A DNA stretch of 64,000 nt from contig NZ_RJKE01000001.1 in the NCBI RefSeq assembly GCF_003751225.1, positions 4,464,001-4,528,000 on the forward strand. The letters are read 5' to 3'. This DNA comes from Actinocorallia herbida (GTDB lineage Bacteria > Actinomycetota > Actinomycetes > Streptosporangiales > Streptosporangiaceae). Under the pieces are notes generated by a model, which was not told the DNA's origin, did no database searches, and saw nothing but the letters and a program-made list of their open reading frames with translations. This document shows positions 17,322-25,136 of the stretch, in pieces; positions within the stretch are counted from its first letter, which is position 1; every line of letters starts with the position of its first letter. A program made the position numbers and the translations under genes.

Positions 17322-18527
17322 TCAGTGCTGCGCGGCCTTGACGCGGGCCGGGGCGGCGGTCCGGGCGCGGACGGCCAGGACCGCGGTCGCGCCGAGGGCG
17401 CCGACGATCGCGAAGGCGTAGAAGCCCCAGGGGTAGGCGGTGCCCGCGGTGACCATCGCACCGCCCAGGATCGGCCCCGCGATGGCGCCGAGGCGGCCGA
17501 CGCCGGCGACGGCGCCCATCGCGGTGGCGCGGGCGCGGTCGGGGTAGACGGCGGCGACATAGGCGTAGACCAGCACCTGGGCGCTGAAGACGAAGCAGCC
17601 GGTGAGGAACACCGCCGCGTACAGCGCGCCGCCCGGGAGCTTGATGCTCAGCAGCGCCAGGAAGACCGTCGCGCCGCCGAACCAGGCGAGGACGGAAGGA
17701 CGCACGCCGATCCGGTCGGCGACGAACCCGGCGATCAGCAGGCCGGTGACGGCGCCGACGTTGAGCGTCAGCAGCAGGCCGAGGGACGCGCCCAGCGGGT
17801 AGCCCGCCGACCGCATGATCGTCGGCAGCCAGGTGTTGAGGCCGTAGACCAGCAGCAGGCCCATGAAGGACGCGACCCAGAACGCCAGGGTCGACAGGCC
17901 GAGGCCGCCGCGGAACAGGGTGCGGATGGACTCCAGGCCGGAGTGGCCGGTGGACCGCTCGAACGCCGCGGACTCCGGCAGGTACTTCAGCATCAGGGGG
18001 ACCAGCACGAGCGCGGGCAGCGCACCGATCACGAACATGGCCTGCCAGTGCGGCAGGATCAGGAGGCCGAGCAGGGCCGTCAGGACGGCGCCGACGTGGT
18101 AGCCGGTCATGATCAGCGTGGTGGAGCTGCTGCGCCGCCCGCTGCTCGCGTACTCGTTGGCCAGCGTGAGCGCGATCGGCAGGCAGCCGCCCAATCCCAG
18201 GCCGGCGAGGAACCGGAGCGCGCCGAACATCGCCGCCGACTGGGCGAAGGCGCACAGGAGGGTGAGGACGGAGAAGATCACGATGGAGGCGATCAGCGCC
18301 TTACGGCGGCCGATCCGATCGGTGACCGGGCCGATGGTGAGGGCGCCGATCGTCATGCCGATCAGGCCGACCGTGGTGACCGTGGTCGCCGTGGCGGGGG
18401 TCAGGCCCCAGACCTCGTCGCCGAGCAGCACGGGCAGGACGGTGCCGAGCACCACGAGGTCGAAGCCGTCCAGGAGGACCGCCGCCCAGCACAGCAGCGT
18501 CACCGTGCGTCCGGACTGATTGTTCAT
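17322..18527 (-). CDS. MFS transporter, aromatic acid:H+ symporter type
   Basis: A 401-residue integral membrane protein with 12 predicted segments. It shows the MFS loop motif 'GPVTDRIGRRKAL' between segments 2 and 3 and the start 'CWAAVLLDGFDLVVLGTVLP', whose aspartate pair context is typical of the AAHS family that imports benzoate-like acids. The ATG has a GAGGTCC site. Upstream are two copies of a TTCCGCTnAGyGGAA palindrome and an IclR gene on the same strand, a common arrangement for regulated uptake of carboxylic acids. The cargo is not known. Confidence 0.9.
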   Translation of the reverse strand: MNNQSGRTVTLLCWAAVLLDGFDLVVLGTVLPVLLGDEVWGLTPATATTVTTVGLIGMTIGALTIGPVTDRIGRRKALIASIVIFSVLTLLCAFAQSAAMFGALRFLAGLGLGGCLPIALTLANEYASSGRRSSSTTLIMTGYHVGAVLTALLGLLILPHWQAMFVIGALPALVLVPLMLKYLPESAAFERSTGHSGLESIRTLFRGGLGLSTLAFWVASFMGLLLVYGLNTWLPTIMRSAGYPLGASLGLLLTLNVGAVTGLLIAGFVADRIGVRPSVLAWFGGATVFLALLSIKLPGGALYAAVFLTGCFVFSAQVLVYAYVAAVYPDRARATAMGAVAGVGRLGAIAGPILGGAMVTAGTAYPWGFYAFAIVGALGATAVLAVRARTAAPARVKAAQH

Positions 18528-18614
18528 GAGGACCTCTCGGGGGATGGGCGGGTGTGAGCTGAGTCCCACGAGTTGCCAGTGTTTCCAGTGATGCGGCCCA
18601 CACCGTACGGAAAC

Positions 18615-18629
18615 TTCCGCTGAGTGGAA
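18615..18629. promoter_or_regulatory. Probable IclR-family operator, copy 1
   Basis: TTCCGCTGAGTGGAA, an imperfect dyad 88 bp upstream of the MFS start. It matches copy 2 at 18697 in 13 of 15 positions. TTCC/GGAA-armed 15 bp dyads are typical of IclR-family sites. Confidence 0.5.
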
Positions 18630-18696
18630 GATCCAGGCAAAACCTGAAACTCCCCAGGGAACTTCTTGGACATGGCCCGGCGACCCGCGCCAGGAA

Positions 18697-18711
18697 TTCC
18701 GCTCAGCGGAA
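18697..18711. promoter_or_regulatory. Probable IclR-family operator, copy 2
   Basis: TTCCGCTCAGCGGAA, a perfect dyad with seven-base arms. It overlaps the last codons of the IclR gene and lies about 170 bp upstream of the MFS start. Confidence 0.5.
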
Positions 18712-19488
18712 GGAGGGTTCGGCCAGGATCTCCGGATTGCCCCGGGTCGCGATGTCGCGTGACAGCGCCCTGGCCTCGGCGACCACCACCGGGGCCAGCC
18801 GCCGGACGTCGACGGCTCCGCTCCGTGCCACGAGGGAGAGCGCCGCCACCACCCCGCCACGCGCGTCGCGGACCGGAGCGGCCACCGAACAGGACCCGAG
18901 CGTCATCTCCTCCCGGGTCACCGCGAAGCCCTCCCGCCGTACCTCCGCCAGCTCGGCGCGGAGCCGCGCGGGATCGGTGATCGTCTGCCGGGTGAGCGCC
19001 CCGAGACCGTCTCCGATCGCCCGTTCGAGGAGTTCGGCGGGCCCGAACGCGAGGAAGATCTTCCCGACCCCGGTCGCGTGCAGCGGCAGCTCCGTGCCCA
19101 CCCGCGAGACGATCGGCACCGACCGGGGGCCCCGGATCCGCTCCAGGTACAGCGCCCGCCCCTCCCGGACGATCGCCAGCTGCACGTTCTCGTGCGTCGC
19201 CTCGTACAGGTCCTGCATGAACGGCAGGGCCAGCTCCCGCAGCACGGTCGCGGCCGACGCCTGGGCCGCGATCTGCCACAGCCGGAGCCCCACCCGGTAG
19301 GACCCGTCCCTGCGCCGCTCCAGGAAGCCCCCGGCCACCAGCTCGCCGATCAGCCGGTGCCCGGTGGCGAGCGGCAGCCCGGTCCGCCGACAGATCTCGG
19401 TCAGCGTCAGCGCCGGATCGCCCGGCGCGAACGCGTCGAGAATTCCCATGACCTTCGCCGCCACCCCGGGAGCCTTCGCCTCGTTCAT
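18703..19488 (-). CDS. IclR family transcriptional regulator
   Basis: A 261-residue regulator. The N-terminal winged HTH includes 'LTLTEICRRTGLPLATGHRL' and the C-terminal IclR effector domain includes 'ATHENVQLAIVREGRALYLE', 'LPLHATGVGKIFLAF' and 'EGFAVTREEMTLGSCSVAAP', the last a standard effector-pocket segment. It is encoded upstream of the MFS transporter on the same strand. The two TTCCGC dyads downstream fit control of the transporter by this protein. It lies downstream of the KstD-like gene, separated from it by a strong terminator. Confidence 0.92.
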   Translation of the reverse strand: MNEAKAPGVAAKVMGILDAFAPGDPALTLTEICRRTGLPLATGHRLIGELVAGGFLERRRDGSYRVGLRLWQIAAQASAATVLRELALPFMQDLYEATHENVQLAIVREGRALYLERIRGPRSVPIVSRVGTELPLHATGVGKIFLAFGPAELLERAIGDGLGALTRQTITDPARLRAELAEVRREGFAVTREEMTLGSCSVAAPVRDARGGVVAALSLVARSGAVDVRRLAPVVVAEARALSRDIATRGNPEILAEPSFR

Positions 19489-19539
19489 CTCTTCACGTTA
19501 GGCGACCGGGGAAACCCGTTCCGCGCACGGCCGCCGCGG

Positions 19540-19579
19540 CCGGCCCGGGAGCCGCCGGGTGGGACGGCTCCCGGGCCGG
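19540..19579. terminator. Terminator after the KstD-like gene
   Basis: Perfect 15-base arms (CCGGCCCGGGAGCCG and its complement) with a ten-base loop, seven bases beyond the stop of the minus-strand flavoprotein gene. It should keep that transcript out of the IclR gene. Confidence 0.75.
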
Positions 19580-19586
19580 GCCGGGA

Positions 19587-21329
19587 TCAGATGTCCTTGG
19601 CGGCGATGTAGCCGAAGGTCATGGCGGGGCCGAGGGTGGAGCCTGCGCCGGCGTAGCTGTGGCCCATGACGGCGCTGGAGCAGTTCCCCGCGGCGTACAG
19701 GCCGGGGATCACGGCGCCGGAGCCGTTGAGGACGCGGGCGCGGGCGTCGGTGACCATGCCGCCCTTGGTGCCCAGATCGCCGGGGACGATCTTGAGCGCG
19801 TAGAACGGGGCGGTGAGGAGGGGGGCCAGGCAGGAGTTCGGGGAGACGCCCGGGTCGGTGAAGTAGTGGTCGTAGACCGAGTCACCGCGCTTGAAGTCCA
19901 GGTCCTTGCCGGAGTAGGCGAAGCCGTTGAAGCGGGTGTAGGTGTTCCAGAAGTTCGTGCGGGGGACGCCGATCGCGTCGGCGAGGGCCGGGATGTTCCA
20001 GGCCTTCTTCACCGCGCCGGCCGCGTACCAGCCGTCCGGGAACGGGTACGTCGGGGAGAGGTCCTTGAACAGGTACCGGTTCCGGTAGTTCTGGTCGACG
20101 ATCAGCCAGCACGGGATGTCCGGCGCCGTCGCGTTCTGCTGGTACATGATGTGGACGACGTCGCTGTAGGGCGCGGCCTCGTTGACGAACCGCCTGCCCT
20201 GCTGGTTGACGATGAAGCCGCCCGGCAGGGTCCGCTCGGACAGGCAGAAGTACGGCTCGTCCGGCAGCGGGATGGCCGGACCCCACCAGGAGTCCTCCAT
20301 GAGGGAGACCTGCGCGCCCGCCCCGATCCCGGCGAGGATGCCGTCGCCGGTGTTGGAGTGGGCGCCGACCGTCCAGTCCGTGCCGATCGGCTGCTGCTGG
20401 TACTGGGCGCGCATCGCCGCGTTGCGCTCGAAGCCGCCGGAGCAGACGATGACGCCGCGGGTCGCGTTGACCGTGGTGGCCGTGCCGTTCCGGTCGACCG
20501 TCACGCCGGTCACCCGGCCCGAGGCGTCGTGCAGCAGCTCCGTGAGCGGGCTGCTCAGCCACACGGGCACGTTCGACCGCAGCAGCCCTGCGCGCAGGCC
20601 GCCCGCGAGGGCCTGGCCCATGGTCAGGGGGTCCTTGCCCGCCGACTTCGCCGCGACCCACCGGGCGACGGTCCTGGTCGACACCGCCGCGCCCGTCGCG
20701 TTGACGAGCGCGATGTTCAGCCACCGGTACTCGTGGCTGTAGATCGTGACGCCGTCGGGAGTCGGGATGTAGGACGGGTTCAGGTTCGCCCGCTCCGCGC
20801 CGAGCAGGTTCCCGTCGAACATCGCGGGCTCGATGGACCTGCCGTTCGGCATGCCGCCCGCGAGCCCGGGATAGTAGTCGGAGTAGCCCTCCATCCACAG
20901 GAACCTGGACGGGCTGTTGGCCATGACGAAGTCCAGCATCTCCGGACCCTTGGCCAGGAAGGCCGCCTTCCGGTCGGCCGGGACGTCGGAGCCGACCACT
21001 GCGTCGAGGTAGGCCGCGGCCTTGGCCGCGGTGTCGGGCACCCCGGCGGCGAGGATGACGGAGTTGTTCGGCAGCCAGATCCCGGCGCCGGAGCGGGCCG
21101 CGGAGCCGCCGAACTTGGCGGCCTTCTCCACGACGAGCACGCTGAGGCCGCGCTCGGCCGCGGTGAGCGCCGCGGTCATCCCGGCGGCTCCCGCACCGAC
21201 CACGACCACGTCGTAGGTGGCCGCGGCGGCGTGGGCCGCCGTGTGCGGAGCGACCGCGACACCGACGAGGGTGCCGATCGCGCCGCCGAGTACCTGGCGT
21301 CTGCTGGGGGTGGGGGGTCGCACGGGCAC
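19587..21329 (-). CDS. kstD: 3-ketosteroid delta(1)-dehydrogenase-like flavoprotein with Tat-type signal
   Basis: A flavoprotein of about 580 residues. The FAD motif 'YDVVVVGAGAAGMTAALTAA' follows the leader, 'GGSAARSGAGIWLPNN' is the KstD-like active-site loop, and the C-terminal 'FYALKIVPGDLGTKGG' and 'GAGSTLGPAMTFGYIAA' match KstD strongly. KstD introduces the C1-C2 double bond of 3-ketosteroids. The N-terminus has 'SRRQVLGG' and a hydrophobic stretch ending in an Ala-rich cleavage region, which looks like a Tat signal and is odd for KstD. The start is uncertain (GTG 21329, 21338 or 21323). No other steroid genes are nearby, so the substrate could be a different cyclic ketone. Confidence 0.82.
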   Translation of the reverse strand: MPVRPPTPSRRQVLGGAIGTLVGVAVAPHTAAHAAAATYDVVVVGAGAAGMTAALTAAERGLSVLVVEKAAKFGGSAARSGAGIWLPNNSVILAAGVPDTAAKAAAYLDAVVGSDVPADRKAAFLAKGPEMLDFVMANSPSRFLWMEGYSDYYPGLAGGMPNGRSIEPAMFDGNLLGAERANLNPSYIPTPDGVTIYSHEYRWLNIALVNATGAAVSTRTVARWVAAKSAGKDPLTMGQALAGGLRAGLLRSNVPVWLSSPLTELLHDASGRVTGVTVDRNGTATTVNATRGVIVCSGGFERNAAMRAQYQQQPIGTDWTVGAHSNTGDGILAGIGAGAQVSLMEDSWWGPAIPLPDEPYFCLSERTLPGGFIVNQQGRRFVNEAAPYSDVVHIMYQQNATAPDIPCWLIVDQNYRNRYLFKDLSPTYPFPDGWYAAGAVKKAWNIPALADAIGVPRTNFWNTYTRFNGFAYSGKDLDFKRGDSVYDHYFTDPGVSPNSCLAPLLTAPFYALKIVPGDLGTKGGMVTDARARVLNGSGAVIPGLYAAGNCSSAVMGHSYAGAGSTLGPAMTFGYIAAKDI

Positions 21330-21383
21330 GAGGAACACCTTTCGACGCGGGGACGGAGGCACCTCGCGCCGAGTGCCGCGATC

Positions 21384-21401
21384 ATGTGACATGAGTCACA
21401 T
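21384..21401. promoter_or_regulatory. CRP/GlxR-like box upstream of the KstD-like gene
   Basis: ATGTGACATGAGTCACAT is a perfect dyad with seven-base arms. Its core TGTGA-N6-TCACA equals the consensus of CRP-family regulators. It lies 55 bp upstream of the chosen KstD-like start. A CRP-family regulator is not encoded in the window. Confidence 0.55.
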
Positions 21402-21454
21402 CGAGAGCATCCGTTCTCACGGACCCACTTGTCAACACCCGCTTCCGGCCGCGC

Positions 21455-22864
21455 TCAGCCTCCGGGCGACGCGGGCACGGTGGGTGTGACGGGCGGGCGC
21501 GCGGTCGTCGGCGGCGTCGCGGGAGTGGGCGTCTCGAACGTCCGGGGTGACGTGGGCGGTGTGGTCCTGGGAGCCGGGGCGATCGGGGTGGCGGGCCTCG
21601 TGGGCGTTGCCGTTCTTGTGGGCGATTCGGTGGCCGTGGGTGTAGGAGAGGTCGCCGTGGCCGTCGGCGAGGCCACCGGCGAAGGCGGCAGTGTGTAGAC
21701 GTGCTCAGGGGTGACGATCGAGGTGACGGCCTGGGCGAACAGGGTGCTCACCTCGTTGCCTTCGTGCGGGACGTCGGTGTTGGCGAGGACGACAAGGGTG
21801 GCGTCCTCCTCCGGGAGCTGGACGACGACCGTCTGGTATCCCGGGATCGAGCCGTTGTGGCCGAGCCACCCGTGGTCGTCGAAGATGCCGAGCCCGTACC
21901 GCAGCCCCGGAACGCCCGAAGCCGGCGCGTTCAAACGCTCGACCTGGGTCTCGGGCTTCAGGAGGGCGCCTTCGGCGAGTGCGGGAGCCCACCTCTTCAT
22001 GTCGCCCAAGGTGGACGTCATGGCCCCGGCGGCCCACGCCCACGAAGGGTCCCAGTCGGTGGCGTCGACGACCTTCCCCGACTCGTCCTGGGCGGTGTAG
22101 CCGTGCGCATGGGGATTCGGGATGTCGGCGTTCGTCGGGAACGTGGTGTCTTTCAGCCCGGCCGGCTCGATCACCTCCGTCGTCAGGTAGTCCTGGAGAT
22201 CCCGGCCGGAGGCCTTCTCGACGGCGAGGCCGAGCAGGACCGTGTTGGTGTTGCTGTACTGGAACCGCTCGCCCGGCGCGAACACCGGCGGATGGTCGAA
22301 GCTGTGGTCGAGCAGCTCGCGGGGCGTCCAGGCGCGCCGCGGATCCTTCTCCAGCGCCTTCTCCCAGGCCGGGTCCTCGGTGTAGTTGTACAGGCCGCTC
22401 CGCATCTCCGCGAGCTGCCTGAGCGTGATCCCGTCGCCGTTCGGCACGCCGCCCACGTAGTCGGAGATCGGGTCGTCCAGGCCCATCAGGCCGTCGTCGA
22501 CGAGCTTGAGCACGGCCGTCACGGTGAAGGTCTTGGTGACGCTCCCGATCCGCATGTGCAGATCGGTGCTCATCGCGGTGTTCTCTTCCTTGTCGGCGAT
22601 GCCGAAGGCACGGACGTACGGATCGCTCCCGGGCCGCCAGAAGCCCACGATGACGCCGGGGACCTTCGCCTCCCGCATCACGCCTTTGACGGCGCCGTCG
22701 AGCCGGGCCATGGTCGCGGCGTCCAGCGGCGCGGGCGACGCGGTGGGCGACTTGAGCACCTGGAGCGCCTTCATGGAGGAGTTCTCCTCCCCGCACCCCT
22801 GCGCCGTCAGCAGCAGCGCCACCGCGACGGCGACGGCCCCGCGCTTTCCCGCACCTCGAGCCAT
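21455..22864 (-). CDS. Serine beta-lactamase-fold hydrolase, lipoprotein with Pro/Thr-rich tail
   Basis: A 469-residue class C beta-lactamase/DD-peptidase-fold enzyme. The nucleophile motif SxxK is 'GSVTKTFT', the YxN motif is 'YSNTNTV' and the third motif is 'GHNGSIPGY'. The N-terminus has a hydrophobic leader ending in the lipobox 'LLTAQGC', so the enzyme is lipid-anchored outside the membrane. The last ~90 residues are almost only Pro, Thr, Ala and Ser. Such stretches normally link domains or span the wall, but here it ends the protein. ATG 22864 has a GGGGGAGG site. It may act on peptidoglycan or on esters. Confidence 0.88.
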   Translation of the reverse strand: MARGAGKRGAVAVAVALLLTAQGCGEENSSMKALQVLKSPTASPAPLDAATMARLDGAVKGVMREAKVPGVIVGFWRPGSDPYVRAFGIADKEENTAMSTDLHMRIGSVTKTFTVTAVLKLVDDGLMGLDDPISDYVGGVPNGDGITLRQLAEMRSGLYNYTEDPAWEKALEKDPRRAWTPRELLDHSFDHPPVFAPGERFQYSNTNTVLLGLAVEKASGRDLQDYLTTEVIEPAGLKDTTFPTNADIPNPHAHGYTAQDESGKVVDATDWDPSWAWAAGAMTSTLGDMKRWAPALAEGALLKPETQVERLNAPASGVPGLRYGLGIFDDHGWLGHNGSIPGYQTVVVQLPEEDATLVVLANTDVPHEGNEVSTLFAQAVTSIVTPEHVYTLPPSPVASPTATATSPTPTATESPTRTATPTRPATPIAPAPRTTPPTSPRTFETPTPATPPTTARPPVTPTVPASPGG

Positions 22865-22910
22865 CGCGGCCTCCCCCGGTCGAACGAATCCCCTGAAAGC
22901 GGCCCGGCCG

Positions 22911-23219
22911 TCACGACGGGACGATGAAGACCTCGTCGTGGAAGCACCAGCCCCACTTCTCGCCGGGCTCCGTCGAACGGACGAGGGGGTGCCCGTGCGC
23001 AGCGAAGTGCGCCCGGGCATGCCCCCACGGTGAGGTGTCGCAGCAGCCCACATGCCCGCAGGTCAGGCACTCTCGCAAGTGCACCCAGCGGGTCCCGGCC
23101 CGCGCGCAGCCATCACAGCCGCGGGCCGTGCCGACGGACGCGGCGGCCGCGTCGTCCACGTGAACGCAACTCCGGTCCGTCGGCACGTATCTCTCGTCCG
23201 CCGCGACCCTCCACCGCAT
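22911..23219 (-). CDS. UBP-type zinc finger protein
   Basis: A 102-residue protein consisting of a single ZnF-UBP domain, better known for binding ubiquitin C-termini in eukaryotes but also found in actinobacteria. Metal ligands are seen in 'RGCDGCARAG', 'LRECLTCGHVGCCD', 'HARAHFAAHGHPLV' and 'WGWCFHDE'. It lies 46 bp upstream of the serine hydrolase start on the same strand and may be cotranscribed. The function in bacteria is unknown. Confidence 0.85.
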   Translation of the reverse strand: MRWRVAADERYVPTDRSCVHVDDAAAASVGTARGCDGCARAGTRWVHLRECLTCGHVGCCDTSPWGHARAHFAAHGHPLVRSTEPGEKWGWCFHDEVFIVPS

Positions 23220-23342
23220 TGCTCCCCCTCGTGTCGCGTGACCTCCGCGCGCACCTCATCCCCGGTTCACCCGCACGTCACACGCCGGACGGACGCTGCC
23301 AGCACGATCTTGGTCGGCACCCGAACCGTTCTTGGAGCACCC

Positions 23343-24848
23343 ATGTCCTTCTCCCGCCGCGATCTGCTGCGCACCGGCCTCGTGGCCGGGGGCGCGCTCG
23401 CCGTCCCCGGGGCCTTCGCCGCCCCCGCACTGGCCCGGGTCCGCCCGTCGATCACGCACGGCGTCCAGTCCGGCGACGTCTCCGGCGGGCGCGCCCTGGT
23501 GTGGACGCGCGCCGACCGCCCGTCCCGCATGTTCGTCGAGTACGCCACCCGGCCGGACTTCCGCGGCTCCCGGACCGTCCGGGGTCCGTGGCTCGCCCCC
23601 GGCAGCGACCTCACCGGGCAGGTCCGCCTTTCCGGCCTGCCTTCGGGGCGCGACATCCACTACCGGGTGACGCTCGACGACGGCCGGTCGGAGTCGGCGG
23701 CCGAGCGGGGCTCCTTCCGGACCGCGCCGGAGCGGCACGGGGACGTCAGCTTCGTCTGGGCCGGCGACCTCGCCGGACAGGGCTGGGGCATCAACGAGGC
23801 GTTCGGCGGCTACAAGATCTTCGCCGCGATGGCCGCGACCCGTCCCGACTTCTTCCTGTGCAGCGGTGACTTCGTCTACTCCGACGGCCCGCTCACCGAG
23901 ACCGTCGCGCTGCCCGACGGCACCGCCTGGCGCAACCTCGTGACCGCCGAGAAGGCCAAGGTCGCCGAGACCCTCGCCGAGTACCGCGGCCAGTTCCGCT
24001 ACAACCTCCTGGACGCGCACCTCCGCGCCTTCAACGCGCAGGTGCCGATCGTCTACCAGTGGGACGACCACGAGGTGCGCAACAACTGGTATCCGGGCCA
24101 GATCCTCGACGACGTCCGCTACACCGAGAAGAACGTCGACGTCCTCGCCGCCCGTGCCTCCCAGGCCGCCCACGAGTACCTGCCCATCACCCCCGGCAAG
24201 ACCCTCTACCGCAAGCTCTCCTACGGCCCCGACCTCGACGTCTTCGTCCTGGACATGCGGACCTACAAGAACCCCAACACCGCGAACCTGGAGACCGACG
24301 GCCCCGGCCTCCTCGGCCCGGAGCAGACCGCGTGGCTCAAGCGCGAGCTCCGCTCCTCCCGCGCGACCTGGAAGGTCATCGCCAACGACCTCCCGATCGG
24401 CCTGATCGTCCCCGACGGCGCCGTCAACCAGGAAGGCGTCGGCAACACCGACCCGGGCCTGCCCAAGGGCCGCGAACGCGAGATCGCCGACGTCCTCCGC
24501 CACGCCCACCGCCACGACGTCACCGGCATCGTCTTCCTCACCGCCGACGTCCACTACACCGCGGCCCACCACTACTCCCCCGACCGTGCCACCTTCAAGG
24601 ACTTCACCCCCTTCTGGGAGTTCGTCGCCGGCCCCCTCAACGCGGGCACCTTCGGCCCGAACGCCCTCGACCCGAGCCTCGGTCCGTCCCAGGAGTTCAT
24701 CAAGGTGGGCCCCCGGGCCAACGCCTCCCCCGCAGAAGGCGCCCAGTTCTTCGGGCACGTGGCCATCGACTCCCGCACCAAGGCCCTGACGGTCAAGCTC
24801 ATCGACCTCAACGGCACCGCCCTCTACACCAAGACCCTCACCCCCTGA
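23343..24848 (+). CDS. phoD: Alkaline phosphatase D (PhoD-like), Tat-exported
   Basis: A 501-residue secreted phosphodiesterase/phosphatase. The Tat signal 'SRRDLLRTGLVAGGALAVPG' ends near residue 30. The N-terminal PhoD domain starts at 'SITHGVQSGDVSGGRALVWT'. Metal-site motifs are 'WAGDLAGQ', 'LCSGDFVYSDG', 'QWDDHEVRNNW' and 'FLTADVHYTAAHHY'. Family members use Fe3+ and Ca2+ and release phosphate from diesters. Two strong hairpins follow the stop. A PhoP box was not identified in the upstream 120 bp. Confidence 0.93.
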   Translation: MSFSRRDLLRTGLVAGGALAVPGAFAAPALARVRPSITHGVQSGDVSGGRALVWTRADRPSRMFVEYATRPDFRGSRTVRGPWLAPGSDLTGQVRLSGLPSGRDIHYRVTLDDGRSESAAERGSFRTAPERHGDVSFVWAGDLAGQGWGINEAFGGYKIFAAMAATRPDFFLCSGDFVYSDGPLTETVALPDGTAWRNLVTAEKAKVAETLAEYRGQFRYNLLDAHLRAFNAQVPIVYQWDDHEVRNNWYPGQILDDVRYTEKNVDVLAARASQAAHEYLPITPGKTLYRKLSYGPDLDVFVLDMRTYKNPNTANLETDGPGLLGPEQTAWLKRELRSSRATWKVIANDLPIGLIVPDGAVNQEGVGNTDPGLPKGREREIADVLRHAHRHDVTGIVFLTADVHYTAAHHYSPDRATFKDFTPFWEFVAGPLNAGTFGPNALDPSLGPSQEFIKVGPRANASPAEGAQFFGHVAIDSRTKALTVKLIDLNGTALYTKTLTP

Positions 24849-24856
24849 CCGCACCC

Positions 24857-24918
24857 CCTCGGGCCTCCTCACCCGAGGTCCCTCAGGGGCCCGCCTCCCA
24901 CCCGGAGCCGGGCCCCTG
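24857..24918. terminator. Tandem hairpins after phoD
   Basis: The first hairpin (24857-24878) has arms CCTCGGG/CCCGAGG and an eight-base loop. The second (24884-24918) has ten-base arms CAGGGGCCCG/CGGGCCCCTG and a 15-base loop. Both lie within 70 bp of the stop and together form a strong terminator. Confidence 0.7.
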
Positions 24919-25071
24919 GCCTCGCTCCCCGGCTCCCCATCGGGCCTCGTCCGACTCGAACTGCTCGCCGAGGAGCCGCTCCAGGTCTCCGACCCGGTCG
25001 GCGGTGGGCGCGCCGTGGAACTCGTCGAAGCCCCTCTCGCGCATCCGCGGCACCGCGGTCGTCATGCACAT
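24883..25071 (-). CDS. Possible small hypothetical protein or gene remnant
   Basis: A 62-residue open frame whose middle ('RERGFDEFHGAPTADRVGDL') looks like real protein sequence, while the last 15 residues run through the phoD terminator hairpin and are Gly-rich. There is no good ribosome binding site. It may be the remains of a longer gene, or chance. Confidence 0.25.
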   Translation of the reverse strand: MCMTTAVPRMRERGFDEFHGAPTADRVGDLERLLGEQFESDEARWGAGERGQGPGSGWEAGP

Positions 25072-25136
25072 CGCGGGTGCTTCGACCTGATCACTGCCAC
25101 GAGAATTCCGTTCCCGCCGGCTCCCCGCCGTCGATA

